Assembly: GCF_014636475.1 (NCBI RefSeq)
Contig: NZ_BMEL01000003.1
Location: 1 to 64,000, forward strand
Source of the DNA: Halobacillus andaensis
GTDB lineage: Bacteria; Bacillota; Bacilli; Bacillales; Halobacillaceae
Length of the DNA stretch: 64,000 bases
Direction of reading: 5' to 3'
Shown: positions 16,815 to 25,908 of the stretch, one piece after another
How the letters are laid out: each line of letters opens with the position of its first letter
How positions within the stretch are numbered: position 1 is the stretch's first letter
The notes under the pieces: model-generated
The model's database searches: none
What the model was told of the DNA's origin: nothing
The model's input: only the letters and a program-made list of their open reading frames with translations
Program-made: the position numbers and the translations under genes

Positions 16815-18854
16815 TTATTTTGTGATGGTAATAATATACTCTGTATTATGATCCACTTCTCCAGCTGCCGTTACTTCGACTTGCTGACCTTCTTCAAGGT
16901 TTGTAAAGACGATTGGAGTAATGATAGAAGTAGCATTTTTACTTACATAATCAAGGTCAACTTCCATTAAAGTTTGTCCTTGCTTCACTTCTGCTCCTTC
17001 TTCCACTTTAGAAGTAAACCCTTCACCTTTAAGCTTCACAGTATCGATTCCGATGTGAATCAGAATTTCCATACCATTTTCGGCTTGCAGGCCAATCGCA
17101 TGCTTGGTAGGGAACACATTGAGTACTTTACCATTAATAGGCGAGACAATTTTACCATCAATCGGTTCAATTGCAAAGCCATCCCCCATCATTTTACCAG
17201 AAAACACTTGGTCAGGTACTTCTGTAATTGGTAATACTTTACCCTTTATCGGGCTTACAAATTCTAAGTCTGCATCTGAAACGGGCGCAACAGCACCTGC
17301 TTCTTTTGAACTTTCTTTAACATCTTCTTTTCGTTTACGAGGAGTTTTACCATCGATAATGTCTTGCATTTGTCCGCGAAGCGTATCTGAAACTGGACCA
17401 TAAATAGCTTGAATGTTATTTCCTACTTCCATAACTCCAGAAGCCCCAAGTTGTTTCAGACGGTTCTTGTTCACGTTTTCTTTATCGTGCACAGAAACTC
17501 TTAGACGAGTAATACAAGCGTCAAGATAGCTAATATTCTTCTCTCCGCCCATTGCTTCTAGAATTTCAAACGGTAAATCATCAGCTTCTCCAGTCTCTCC
17601 ATCCACGTCTGCTCCTTCATCTTCACGCCCTGGTGTAGCAAGGTTGAACTTAAGGATCGCCCAACGGAAACCAAAGTAGTAAATGACAGAGAAGATGAGA
17701 CCTATGATGATGACCCACCACCAGTCGGTACGGTTCGGCATAATACCAAAGAGAATAAAGTCAATTAGACCACCTGAGAAGGTTTGCCCTATTTTCACAT
17801 TCAAAATTTCCATAATCATAAATGAGAAACCAGCGAAAATCGCGTGAATACCAAATAGTAATGGCGCCACGAATAAGAATGAGAATTCGATTGGCTCTGT
17901 AATACCAGTAAGGAATGAAGTTAAGGCTGCAGAAGCCATAATCCCCCCTACTACTTTTTTACGTTCAGGTTTAGCTGTATGATAAATTGCTAAAGCTGCA
18001 GCTGGCAAGCCAAACATCATGAATGGGAATTTACCAACCATAAATGTTCCGGCCGTAAACTCAACACCATCTCTTAGCTGTTCAAAGAAAATCGTTTGGT
18101 CTCCACGGATGAGTTGGCCTGCCTCATTTTCGTAAGACCCAAACTCAAACCAGAACGGAGAATAGAAAATATGGTGAAGTCCAAATGGAATCAATGAACG
18201 TTCAATAACTCCAAAGAAGAACGCTGAAATCGTTTGGTTCCCCTCAAGCATTAAGTGAGATAGAGCATTTAAACCATTTTGTGCAAATGGCCAAACAACA
18301 AGCATAATCATACCTAAGAAAATCGCAGAAAATGCTGTAATAATCGGGACAAAACGTTTACCCGCAAAGAATCCTAAGAACTGAGGTAATTCTATATTAA
18401 AGTATCGATTATACAAGGCGGCTGCCATTATACCGACGATAATCCCGCCAAATACCCCGGTTTGAAGGGTGGGTATCCCTAATACTTCAGCATAGGCAGG
18501 GTCTGAGGTCATGTCACTATCGACATTTCCAAGTACCCCCATAACCACATTCATAATTAAGTAACCAATAATCGCAGCTAGTCCGGCAACCCCGTCACCT
18601 TTTGCTAGCCCAATCGCAACACCTACCGCAAAGAGCAGCGGCAAGTTATCAAAGACAACTCCCCCCGCTTCGGCCATAACTTCAAGTAATGTTTGAACCC
18701 ATGGCGTTGTGAAGAATGGCACTTTGTCTGTGAAATCTTCCTGTGCAAAGCTAGTACCAAATGCAAGCAAAATACCAGCAGCCGGAAGCAAAGCAACAGG
18801 TGTCATTAATGCTTTACCAACTTTTTGCAAAGTACCAAAAGCATTTTTAAACAT
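16815..18854 (-). CDS. ptsG: PTS glucose transporter EIICBA
   Basis: Membrane permease that takes up and phosphorylates glucose, 679 residues. EIIC (about 1-400) has multiple helices and the [15 protein letters not shown] motif. EIIB (about 425-500) has its phosphocysteine in [11 protein letters not shown] linker follows, then EIIA (about 540-679) with the active His in [23 protein letters not shown] precedes the ATG. The leader carries a RAT/terminator, so expression should depend on GlcT, encoded directly upstream. Confidence 0.97.
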   Translation of the reverse strand: MFKNAFGTLQKVGKALMTPVALLPAAGILLAFGTSFAQEDFTDKVPFFTTPWVQTLLEVMAEAGGVVFDNLPLLFAVGVAIGLAKGDGVAGLAAIIGYLIMNVVMGVLGNVDSDMTSDPAYAEVLGIPTLQTGVFGGIIVGIMAAALYNRYFNIELPQFLGFFAGKRFVPIITAFSAIFLGMIMLVVWPFAQNGLNALSHLMLEGNQTISAFFFGVIERSLIPFGLHHIFYSPFWFEFGSYENEAGQLIRGDQTIFFEQLRDGVEFTAGTFMVGKFPFMMFGLPAAALAIYHTAKPERKKVVGGIMASAALTSFLTGITEPIEFSFLFVAPLLFGIHAIFAGFSFMIMEILNVKIGQTFSGGLIDFILFGIMPNRTDWWWVIIIGLIFSVIYYFGFRWAILKFNLATPGREDEGADVDGETGEADDLPFEILEAMGGEKNISYLDACITRLRVSVHDKENVNKNRLKQLGASGVMEVGNNIQAIYGPVSDTLRGQMQDIIDGKTPRKRKEDVKESSKEAGAVAPVSDADLEFVSPIKGKVLPITEVPDQVFSGKMMGDGFAIEPIDGKIVSPINGKVLNVFPTKHAIGLQAENGMEILIHIGIDTVKLKGEGFTSKVEEGAEVKQGQTLMEVDLDYVSKNATSIITPIVFTNLEEGQQVEVTAAGEVDHNTEYIITITK

Positions 18855-18919
18855 AAGTATTTCCTCCCTATTTTTTAGTGGTGTGAGTACAAAAACAGCA
18901 ATTGTCAGAAAAATAAAAC

Positions 18920-19000
18920 GGTTTCATGATTACGAAAAGTGCAGAGGGGCTGGTTAACATATACAGGTGGATCAGCACATGTCACGAAAAGCTGCCCCTC
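18920..19000 (-). other. Second hairpin and duplicated segment in the ptsG leader
   Basis: The 20-base sequence at 18920-18939 (GGTTTCATGATTACGAAAAG) recurs with small changes at 19072-19091 inside the terminator hairpin. A separate stem GAGGGGC (18944-18950) / GCCCCTC (18994-19000) lies between the terminator and ptsG. On the minus strand it is followed by only four T's, so it is at best a weak terminator. Confidence 0.45.
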
Positions 19001-19051
19001 GAAGGTGGTGGACTAACGAAATAACCGGCTCATCGTCATGATTCTGACAAC

Positions 19052-19163
19052 AAAAAAGGCATGAGTACAAAGGTTCAATCATTACGAAAAGGGTACACTT
19101 CTCCCTTATATCGTAACCATTTGATCCTTCGATACTCATGCCTGATCGTATCAGTAACACGTA
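19052..19163 (-). promoter_or_regulatory. GlcT-responsive antiterminator (RAT) overlapping a terminator
   Basis: Directly after the glcT stop the minus strand reads GTGTTACTGATACGATCAGG, close to the RAT consensus recognised by BglG/GlcT proteins. The RAT overlaps the first arm of a terminator: GGCATGAGTA (minus, 19133-19142) pairs with TACTCATGCC (minus, 19058-19067), followed by TTTTTT. Internal TTACGA/TCGTAA and AAGGG/CCCTT pairs extend the hairpin. GlcT bound to the RAT should block the terminator and allow ptsGH transcription. Confidence 0.78.
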
Positions 19164-19166
19164 ACG

Positions 19167-20009
19167 TTAAGATTTTTTGGTTAGCCGCTGTAAGTGAATC
19201 GTCAGATAGATCGCTTCAGATTCATCAACTGGTTTATTTAGCTGTTTTTGCATCACTTTAATTAACTTCCAAGCTAAATTATAGCACACTGGATATTCAT
19301 CTTTCAACATATTAGCGAGACGAATTTCATCTCCAATGCTTTCATCCTGGTACACTCGATCAATCGCCCGGTGCAAATGCTGAACAAGACGATGATAATC
19401 GACGCTGTGCTTATCAATTGTAACGTGCATCGTCTCCTCTACAATTTCCACGAGGTTCGTAATGAGCTGGTTATGTCTGTTTATTTCCCGAAGCGTTTTA
19501 TCTGTTACTGCACTATGAATATGCAGCGCAATAAAACCTACTTCTCCTTCAGGAAATTGCACGCCTAATTTGTCATAAACCATCGTCACGACTTCCAGTG
19601 CAATTTGATACTCTTTTGGATAGAGGGATTCAATCTCTGGTAAAAAAGGATTGGTAAACTGCAAATTTTTTTGTGTTCTCTTAAGAGCGAATGCAAGGTG
19701 ATCGGTTAATGCCACGTGAATATGTTCATTTAATTCCTGTCCCATTCGATTTTCAATATGGAACAAAAGGTCATTCATGAAGTCGATAAATCCTTCTTCA
19801 ATATGAGGGATCAAATTTACATATTGCTGTTTTTCATTTTCATTTTTTAATAAAAATGTTTTATCCGCTTTATTAAACGAAATGAAGTCCCCTCTTTTTT
19901 TGCTAAATCCTATACCTTTACCAATAAGTACAACTTCTTGATAGGACGGATGCTTAGCGATGACCACATTATTATTTAGCACTTTATCGATGGTAATTTG
20001 TTCGTCCAT
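19167..20009 (-). CDS. glcT: PtsGHI antiterminator GlcT
   Basis: BglG-family RNA-binding antiterminator, 280 residues. The N-terminal RNA-binding (CAT) domain (about 1-58) is followed by PRD1 (about 70-170) and PRD2 (about 175-280). The PRD phosphorylation histidines lie in NEHIHVALTDH, IALHIHSAVT, YHRLVQHLHRAID and IYLTIHLQRL. GGGGGAGCAAAT precedes the ATG. It lies immediately upstream of the RAT of ptsG. A sigma-A-like promoter is visible at 20066-20094. Confidence 0.93.
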   Translation of the reverse strand: MDEQITIDKVLNNNVVIAKHPSYQEVVLIGKGIGFSKKRGDFISFNKADKTFLLKNENEKQQYVNLIPHIEEGFIDFMNDLLFHIENRMGQELNEHIHVALTDHLAFALKRTQKNLQFTNPFLPEIESLYPKEYQIALEVVTMVYDKLGVQFPEGEVGFIALHIHSAVTDKTLREINRHNQLITNLVEIVEETMHVTIDKHSVDYHRLVQHLHRAIDRVYQDESIGDEIRLANMLKDEYPVCYNLAWKLIKVMQKQLNKPVDESEAIYLTIHLQRLTKKS

Positions 20010-20065
20010 ATTTGCTCCCCCACATTATCTGACAAAAAAACGTTTTCAATGTCTCAGTATATTCT

Positions 20066-20094
20066 ATCGTATAATCCACTTTCAAATTTGACAA
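20066..20094 (-). promoter_or_regulatory. Promoter of glcT
   Basis: Minus-strand TTGTCA (20089-20094) and TACGAT (20066-20071) have a 17-base spacer, about 57 bases before the glcT ATG. Confidence 0.55.
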
Positions 20095-20199
20095 CCTTCG
20101 TCTTAGGAAAATTAAAGTATTTCTTTTGTCTATGTTTGACGTTCCGTGTAAAATCATTAGCGTGACTGTGAATGGAAAGAGCCGAAAGGAGCATGTCAA

Positions 20200-20991
20200 A
20201 TGATTAAATTATTTATTAGTGACCTGGATGGAACATTGCTAGGAATGAATCACTATATTAAGCCTCAAGATATAGAAGCATTAAAAAAGTTAACCGAAAC
20301 GGGCGTTGATCTCGCTGTAGCCTCTGGTCGAATGGATCACGACATCGCCCAAGTTCTTACTAAAGTTGGAGTAACAGGCCACCGAATCAGCCAGAATGGT
20401 GCTTTTGTTTATGATTCGAATAGTGAGCCTATCTATTCTAAATCATTTGATATTGATAAAGCGAAAGAAGTCATGAATTTTATTAAAAATGAGCCGATGG
20501 TGAAAACTGTCTCTACTAAAGATAAAATCTATACGTCAGAGCATAATAAATGGGTGGATTTGATTTCAGAGCAGCTTTTTCAAGATGTGATCATTGAGCC
20601 AAATTTAATTAGTCACTTTGGAGAGCATATCTCCCCTGCTAAAATTACTCTGCACGGTAAAGAAGATGACGTTATTTTAGCTTCAAGTCGTGTGCGTGAT
20701 CAATTCGGTACAGAATTAGATAGTTTTATTTCACATGAGTCTTGTGTAGATATTATGCCCCAAATGATTAATAAAGGAAACGGGATTAAGGCGCTTCTTG
20801 ATACGATTGGTATAAACCCAAACGAAATAGCATGCATCGGCGATTCTTTTAACGACTTGCCAATGTTTGAGGTTACCCCTCATAGTTATGCGATGTCTAA
20901 CGCCCACCCTGATGTGCAGAAAAAGGCCGAGTACGTAGTTGATCATGTCTACGAAGCCATTGAAGATTTAAAAACGAAAGAATTATATTAA
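20200..20991 (+). CDS. Cof-type HAD hydrolase
   Basis: A 263-residue HAD-IIB phosphatase. Motif I is ISDLDGTLLG with the nucleophile Asp near residue 8. Motif II is in AVASGR, the lysine of motif III in MINKGNGI, and motif IV is CIGDSFNDLPMFE. Such enzymes dephosphorylate sugar phosphates, flavin or PLP intermediates. GAAAGGAG precedes the ATG. It is divergent from glcT, which hints at sugar-phosphate clearance but proves nothing. A terminator follows. Confidence 0.9.
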   Translation: MIKLFISDLDGTLLGMNHYIKPQDIEALKKLTETGVDLAVASGRMDHDIAQVLTKVGVTGHRISQNGAFVYDSNSEPIYSKSFDIDKAKEVMNFIKNEPMVKTVSTKDKIYTSEHNKWVDLISEQLFQDVIIEPNLISHFGEHISPAKITLHGKEDDVILASSRVRDQFGTELDSFISHESCVDIMPQMINKGNGIKALLDTIGINPNEIACIGDSFNDLPMFEVTPHSYAMSNAHPDVQKKAEYVVDHVYEAIEDLKTKELY

Positions 20992-20992
20992 G

Positions 20993-21030
20993 AAAGAGTG
21001 CCCCTATGGTTGTAGAGGCACTCTTTTGCT
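20993..21030 (+). terminator. Terminator of the HAD hydrolase gene
   Basis: AAAGAGTGCC (20993-21002) pairs with GGCACTCTTT (21017-21026), followed by T-rich sequence. Confidence 0.8.
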
Positions 21031-21032
21031 TT

Positions 21033-21143
21033 TATGAACATTTTGGCAAACTTATGCACATTCCGGCAAGAATATGAACATTATGAGTATTTTATGAACA
21101 TTTCAGACAAAATACGAACATCTCAGCTGTTTTATGAACATTT
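21033..21143. repeat. Six TATGAACA units at an exact 20-bp period
   Basis: The octamer TATGAACA, or a one-base variant, occurs at 21033, 21053, 21073, 21093, 21113 and 21133, always 20 bp apart. The intervening 12 bases vary but are often TTnnGGCAA- or TTTCAGACAA-like. The array fills the gap between the HAD terminator and the recX stop codon. Confidence 0.9.
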
Positions 21144-21954
21144 ACTTTTCTATGACATTTTCATCAATAAAGCGGTCAATTAATTCAAAAGAAAAACCTT
21201 TTCGATAGAGACCTGACTTTATTTTTTGCTTTAATTCATACCCTTCAGATTTTCGCTCGTATTTACGAAGCAATTTTTCCCCCTGGAAAACAACAGCTTC
21301 CCATTCCTGCTCTTCCTCTTCTTCCGGCAGCCGCGTTAACGATTCTTTAACGACATCGCTAGTAAACCCTTTTTGCATGAGATGCTGCTGCACATTTTGA
21401 ATTTGTTGACGCTGAGATTTTTTTCGATCACTTTTTAATTTCTTTTCTGCCAGTTTCACAGCCTTCTCCACTTGCCGGTCAAAAGGAAACTCCTGTACTG
21501 CCTCATCGGCTAATGAGGCATCCACCCCTTTTTCAATTAACTCTTTTTTCAACATTATTGGTCCCTTACTAGAAGTGGTAATCCGAGTTCTTACCAAAGC
21601 TTTGGCAAATTCTAGATCATCTAACAGCTTTTCTTGATAAAGGCGTCGAATGATTTCATTAATATGCTCTTCGTCTACTTCTTTTTTTACTAAATAATCA
21701 CGAATTTCTTTTTCTGAGCGCATTCTATAGCTTAAATAGTTAATGGTTTGGGTATATACCTTATGTATGGTATCTTTCTGGATTAAAGCTTCGATGGTAG
21801 ACTCTTCAAGCTCCATAGACTTCTGGAGCCTGTACTTAATTAAGATGTCTTCATCTACGCTGAAACCGTAGGCCTCCCCTTGACCTCGATCCAGATAGAT
21901 GTTGTACCGATTCTTACTCTTTTTCTGAGTCGTGATCCGAGTGATTTTCGCCAT
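21142..21954 (-). CDS. recX: RecA regulator RecX
   Basis: A 270-residue helical RecX protein, which binds RecA filaments and modulates their disassembly. It carries the three-helix repeats of the family, including NYLSYRMRSEKEIRDYLVKKEV (conserved L-xxR-xxS-xxEL pattern) and LLDDLEFAKALVRTR. The N-terminal beta extension MAKITRITTQKKSKNRYNIYL is typical of long Bacillus RecX (YfhG). AGGGGTGTTAAT precedes the ATG. It is divergent from yfhF, as in B. subtilis. Confidence 0.93.
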   Translation of the reverse strand: MAKITRITTQKKSKNRYNIYLDRGQGEAYGFSVDEDILIKYRLQKSMELEESTIEALIQKDTIHKVYTQTINYLSYRMRSEKEIRDYLVKKEVDEEHINEIIRRLYQEKLLDDLEFAKALVRTRITTSSKGPIMLKKELIEKGVDASLADEAVQEFPFDRQVEKAVKLAEKKLKSDRKKSQRQQIQNVQQHLMQKGFTSDVVKESLTRLPEEEEEQEWEAVVFQGEKLLRKYERKSEGYELKQKIKSGLYRKGFSFELIDRFIDENVIEK

Positions 21955-22043
21955 ATTAACACCCCTTTTCCACTATTGTAGCACGGCTTGCTATCATTCG
22001 GTCACGTCTAAGAATCGTATCATTTGCGAAGGAGGCATCTTTC

Positions 22044-22949
22044 ATGAATATCGTTGTTACCGGAGGTACTGGCTTTGTTGGCCAGAAGCTGACAAACGCG
22101 CTTATTAAAGAAGGTCACGACGTCTACATATTAACGAGAAACCCCGATAAACATCATGACACCAATCAAATCACATATGTAGGATGGCTAAAGGATGAGT
22201 ACACCCCTTGGAAAGAACTCCCTGCTATTGATGCTATCGTTAATCTTGCAGGCGAGTCACTAAACAGCGGACGCTGGACCGAGGACAAGAAACGTTCCAT
22301 TATGAACAGTCGAATCGATGCCACTGAAGGCGTACTTGAGATCATCGAAAAAGCTGAAACAAAACCGCAGGTTCTTGTAAATGCCTCTGCGGTAGGGTTT
22401 TACGGAAGATCGAAAACCAAAACGTTTACTGAAGAAACCACGCAGCCTGGGAATGACTTCTTAGCCAATGTTGTTGTGGAATGGGAGAAACGCGCCGCCA
22501 AAGCTGCTGAGCTTGGAGTCCGCACTGCTTATGTCCGCTTTGGTATCATTTTAGGTGAAGAAGGAGCCTTGCCTAAAATGATTATTCCTTATCGATTAAT
22601 GATCGGCGGTAACTTGGGTTCAGGAGAACAGTGGATGTCCTGGATTCATGTGGATGATGTTGTTGGACTAATTACGTTTGCTATTCACGAAAAAGAGATT
22701 AGCGGACCAATTAATGGTACCGCTCCTCATCCTATGCGTAATAAAGATTTTGGACAAACTCTAGGTGACGTGCTCAATCGACCTCATTGGATTCCAGCGC
22801 CAGCGTTTGCATTAAAAGCGGCGCTCGGAGACATGAGTACGCTGCTCTTAGACGGCCAATCTGTAGTCCCTAAAAAAGCCACCGAGCACGGATATGCGTT
22901 TAAGTACCCTGAGCTTAAACCTGCTTTACATTCTATACTAGTCGATTAA
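22044..22949 (+). CDS. yfhF: TIGR01777/YfhF epimerase-like protein
   Basis: A 301-residue extended-SDR protein with the NAD-binding motif VTGGTGFVGQKL at the N-terminus. It also has ASAVGFYG (family signature with a Tyr), SWIHVDDVVG, and a C-terminal DUF1731 domain from about residue 250. The family is annotated as sugar-nucleotide epimerase-like, but no activity is established for most members. GAAGGAGGCATC precedes the ATG. Placement next to recX matches B. subtilis yfhF. Confidence 0.9.
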   Translation: MNIVVTGGTGFVGQKLTNALIKEGHDVYILTRNPDKHHDTNQITYVGWLKDEYTPWKELPAIDAIVNLAGESLNSGRWTEDKKRSIMNSRIDATEGVLEIIEKAETKPQVLVNASAVGFYGRSKTKTFTEETTQPGNDFLANVVVEWEKRAAKAAELGVRTAYVRFGIILGEEGALPKMIIPYRLMIGGNLGSGEQWMSWIHVDDVVGLITFAIHEKEISGPINGTAPHPMRNKDFGQTLGDVLNRPHWIPAPAFALKAALGDMSTLLLDGQSVVPKKATEHGYAFKYPELKPALHSILVD

Positions 22950-23040
22950 TTAGAACCGAAGATCCTTCTACTTTCAGACGGTCGAAAAAGCTTGAACAGA
23001 TGTAAATACGGGAGTACACTCTCCATCTTTATTGACAGGT

Positions 23041-23080
23041 AAAAGGAACTGGAAAGAGTCGCTTTTCAGTTCCTTTTTAT
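23041..23080 (+). terminator. Terminator downstream of yfhF
   Basis: A 16-bp stem with one G-T pair (23041-23056 with 23062-23077) and a 5-base loop ends in TTTTT. It lies about 90 bases after the stop. Confidence 0.8.
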
Positions 23081-23149
23081 AATGAATAGGCTTTCGAAAT
23101 CATCGTATTTTGAATTGTCCGTAATTTTTTCAAGTGTTCTTTTTTGTAA

Positions 23150-23645
23150 AAGGGTTTTAGTAAACGACGAGACTCCCGTGGGAGATACGAATAAGGTATG
23201 ATCCTAGAAAAAGGCATCCCATTCGCCGATGAATGGATTTTTCTGACTTAAAGGACTTACAAGGAGCGAAGACCCTTTCACTCCTGCGGAAGAACGAGTG
23301 AGCCGAGATCGCCAAGCGTGGGTTTAACCTCGGGCGTGAGACCCACGATGGACAACGTATAGATGGTTTTAAGGAGAAGATATTTGAACATTCGTTTGGG
23401 ATTGCAGATTGATCTCTGTTGATGACACGTTGAGCGATCGGTGGTGACGCCTGGTCGATTAAAACCGGCCACGTCTTGTGGCCAACACCGACACTAACAC
23501 GTCCGGTGCGTCGCGGGAAGCGCGAGCCGAAGATCCACTTGGTCAAGTGAACTTCTTGACCAAGTTAGCTGAGCCCGGGCCCACGGCAATCATCCACCGA
23601 AAAGCGATTCGTGAGATTCAACAAAGGATTTTTTCAGTGACCTTG
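23150..23645 (+). repeat. Long composite non-coding repeat, copy A
   Basis: A gene-free block. 23279-23335 shares a CTCCTGCGG-type module with 7738-7795. The longer part, 23347-23620, is about 85-90% identical by eye to the reverse complement of 31263-31533. The most constant stretches are GTGGTGACGCCTGGTCGATT, ACACTAACACGTCCGGTGCG and GAAGATCCACTTGGTCAAGT. A terminator-like hairpin follows at 23671-23699. Short open frames inside have no ribosome site or recognisable product. Confidence 0.8.
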
Positions 23646-23670
23646 AAAAAGTAGCTATTTCTCTTTGAGC

Positions 23671-23699
23671 GGACGGAAGAAGTATCTTCCGTTCTTTTT
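23671..23699 (+). terminator. Terminator hairpin after repeat copy A
   Basis: GGACGGAAGA (23671-23680) pairs with TCTTCCGTTC (23685-23694, one G-T pair), followed by TTTTT. No plus-strand gene ends here, so it may close a transcript of the repeat itself. Confidence 0.65.
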
Positions 23700-23760
23700 A
23701 TGCTCTAGTTTTCGTTTTTCGAAGTATAATAAAGAAAAGAAGATTAGAGGGGGACTGCCG

Positions 23761-24879
23761 ATGCAGACTTTCATTAAAAACGTCAATATCCACCCTATCA
23801 CTGCTCCATCTTTAAACCATGGGTGCGTACACATTATGGACGGGAAGATTCAAGATTTTGGTCAAGATCTGCCTATCCCTGAGGAAGCTGAAGTGATCGA
23901 CGGGAAAGGATATCACCTCTACCCTGGCTTTATCGACGTCCATACGCATTTAGGGTTATATGACGAAGGAACCGGTTGGGCTGGAAGTGATGCCAACGAA
24001 ACCATTGAAGCGACTACCCCTCACCTAAGAGCTATTGATGGAGCTCACCCTTTTGACCCGGCCTTTTTCCATGCAAGAAAAGCAGGGGTGACTACAGCAC
24101 ATATCATGCCAGGGAGCGCAAATATCATCGGGGGAACGACGGCTGTGTTAAAAACGATTGGTCATTCGATTAACGATATGGTGATTAAAGAGACGGCAGG
24201 GTTGAAAATGGCCCTTGGCGAAAACCCAAAACGCGTTCACTCTCCCTCCAAAAATGCATCCATTACCAGGCTTGGGATTATGGGAACGTTAAGAGAAACA
24301 TTTTATCAAGCTCCAAAATGTGATCCAACAGAGCTGCGCATTCAGCCTATATTGAAAGCTTTAAATAAAGAAATCCCCGTACGTATTCATGCGCATCGTG
24401 CGGATGATATCGTAACGGCCTTACGTTTCTCAGAGGAATTTGACTTAGATTTAAGAATTGAGCATTGTACAGAAGGCCACTTGATTGCCGACAAGCTTGC
24501 GGGCCGCGGGCTGCAAGTTTCAGTTGGTCCTACCTTAACCCGCATGTCTAAGATTGAACTTCGGAATAAAACGTGGCAGACTTATAAAGTTTTGCATGAG
24601 CACGGTGTCCAAGTTTCCGTCATGACCGATCACCCTTACACACCTATACAATACTTAAACATTTGTGCAGCGCTTGCGACTCGTGAAGGGTTCCCTATAG
24701 AAGATGCTTTACGAGGGATCACCATCACCCCGGCTAAAAATTTAGGGGTTGATGACAGAGTTGGCTCTATTGAGAAAGGTAAAGATGCCGATCTTGTTTT
24801 ATGGAACGGGCATCCCTTTGAATTCATGTCTACCCCGCTATGGACGATGATTGATGGAGAAATTGTATATACACAGTAA
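23761..24879 (+). CDS. Amidohydrolase, imidazolonepropionase-like
   Basis: A metal-dependent amidohydrolase of COG1228 type, 372 residues from the ATG at 23761 (GAGGGGGA upstream). The metal motif FIDVHTHLG lies at about residue 62. Later ligands are in RIHAHRAD, RIEHCTEGH and the catalytic Asp in VMTDHPYTP, then a C-terminal beta-sandwich with VGSIEKGKDADLVLWNG. It lacks clear hut-operon neighbours, so histidine degradation is not implied. Related enzymes act on cyclic amides, dipeptides or aromatic amines; substrate unknown. Confidence 0.85.
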   Translation: MQTFIKNVNIHPITAPSLNHGCVHIMDGKIQDFGQDLPIPEEAEVIDGKGYHLYPGFIDVHTHLGLYDEGTGWAGSDANETIEATTPHLRAIDGAHPFDPAFFHARKAGVTTAHIMPGSANIIGGTTAVLKTIGHSINDMVIKETAGLKMALGENPKRVHSPSKNASITRLGIMGTLRETFYQAPKCDPTELRIQPILKALNKEIPVRIHAHRADDIVTALRFSEEFDLDLRIEHCTEGHLIADKLAGRGLQVSVGPTLTRMSKIELRNKTWQTYKVLHEHGVQVSVMTDHPYTPIQYLNICAALATREGFPIEDALRGITITPAKNLGVDDRVGSIEKGKDADLVLWNGHPFEFMSTPLWTMIDGEIVYTQ

Positions 24880-24882
24880 CTT

Positions 24883-24918
24883 AAATGAGGCTTTGACAAT
24901 CGTCGAACCCTCATTTTA
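24883..24918 (+). terminator. Terminator of the amidohydrolase gene
   Basis: AAATGAGG (24883-24890) pairs with CCTCATTT (24909-24916), followed by TATTTTG. Confidence 0.6.
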
Positions 24919-25105
24919 TTTTGCTTGAAAATAATACCAGCACATTCAATGTGCTAAAAAGGTTTCCTCTTTTTAAAATTCGTGTATATTATAGTTATAC
25001 AAAACTTACACAATATTTAAACAACTTGTATAACGATATTTATTGCTTGAAGATCTTCTTCAGCAATTTATATAAATACATTAAAAATTTTAAAGGAGTG
25101 GAGAC

Positions 25106-25906
25106 ATGGCGAAATTATTTTCAATGTTAGGTGTAGTTGCTCTCGTTTTAGGAATGTTTGCTCCAGTTGCTTTGGCGGATAATCACGTTGATATGGCAAA
25201 GGTTCGTGTGCTGCACGCTTCACCTGATGCTCCTGCAGTTGATGTTTATGTAAATGATGAAGCTGTTGTTGAAGGTGCTGCATTCAAAGATGCCACAGAC
25301 TATTTGGAATTGCCAGCTGGTGACCATACAGTTGACATTTATGCTGAAGGAACCATGGAAGAGGAAGATCCTGTTCTATCAACTGACGTGAGCGTGGAAG
25401 GTGGACAAGCTTACACAGTAGCAGCTGTTAATACGGTAGACAGTCTCCAATTAGAAGCATTCGAAGATACAATGGAGGCTGAAGAAGGTATGGCAAAACT
25501 TCGTGTCGGCCACCTTATCCCTGATGGTCCAGCTGTAGATGTAGGTGAAATTGAAGGAGATGCCATTTTCTCTGGTGCAGAATTTCCATCTGCTACTGAT
25601 TATGAAGATGTAGAAGCAGGAACATACGATTTAGAAGTACGTACGCAAGAGGGAGATCAATTAATTGACCTTTCTGGTACTGAAGTTGAAGAAGGAAACG
25701 TTTATAGCGCATTTGCTGTAGGTACTGCTGATTCTCCAGAAATTCTTCTATTGCAGGATAATCAAGAAATGCCTAGTGAAATGCCAGCTACTGGATTTGG
25801 GGGAGCTTCTGAATCTGCTACAAATGCAGTACTTTATGCAAGTATCTTAGGAGCTATTGCTATGGGTGCAGGTTTCATCTTATTCCGTAAACGTCAAGAA
25901 GCATAA
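25106..25906 (+). CDS. DUF4397 surface protein with sortase-type sorting signal
   Basis: A 266-residue exported protein. The signal peptide (residues 1-24, cleavage after ALA) is followed by a strongly acidic region with DUF4397 repeats: VRVLHASPDAPAVDVYVND and again LRVGHLIPDGPAVDVG. The C-terminus has MPATG (LPxTG-like), a hydrophobic helix of about 20 residues and RKRQEA, the tripartite cell-wall sorting signal. AAAGGAGTGGAGAC precedes the ATG. The sortase gene starts two bases after its stop, so this is very likely that enzyme's substrate. The excess of Asp/Glu fits a halophile. Confidence 0.88.
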   Translation: MAKLFSMLGVVALVLGMFAPVALADNHVDMAKVRVLHASPDAPAVDVYVNDEAVVEGAAFKDATDYLELPAGDHTVDIYAEGTMEEEDPVLSTDVSVEGGQAYTVAAVNTVDSLQLEAFEDTMEAEEGMAKLRVGHLIPDGPAVDVGEIEGDAIFSGAEFPSATDYEDVEAGTYDLEVRTQEGDQLIDLSGTEVEEGNVYSAFAVGTADSPEILLLQDNQEMPSEMPATGFGGASESATNAVLYASILGAIAMGAGFILFRKRQEA

Positions 25907-25908
25907 AA

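Noticed and set aside
21033-21143. CRISPR array
   Set aside because: Repeat unit is only 8 bp with 12-base fillers, the fillers are similar to one another, and no cas gene is present.
23157-23546. 129-residue minus-strand protein in repeat A
   Set aside because: No ribosome site; the same DNA is a dispersed non-coding repeat with indels between copies.
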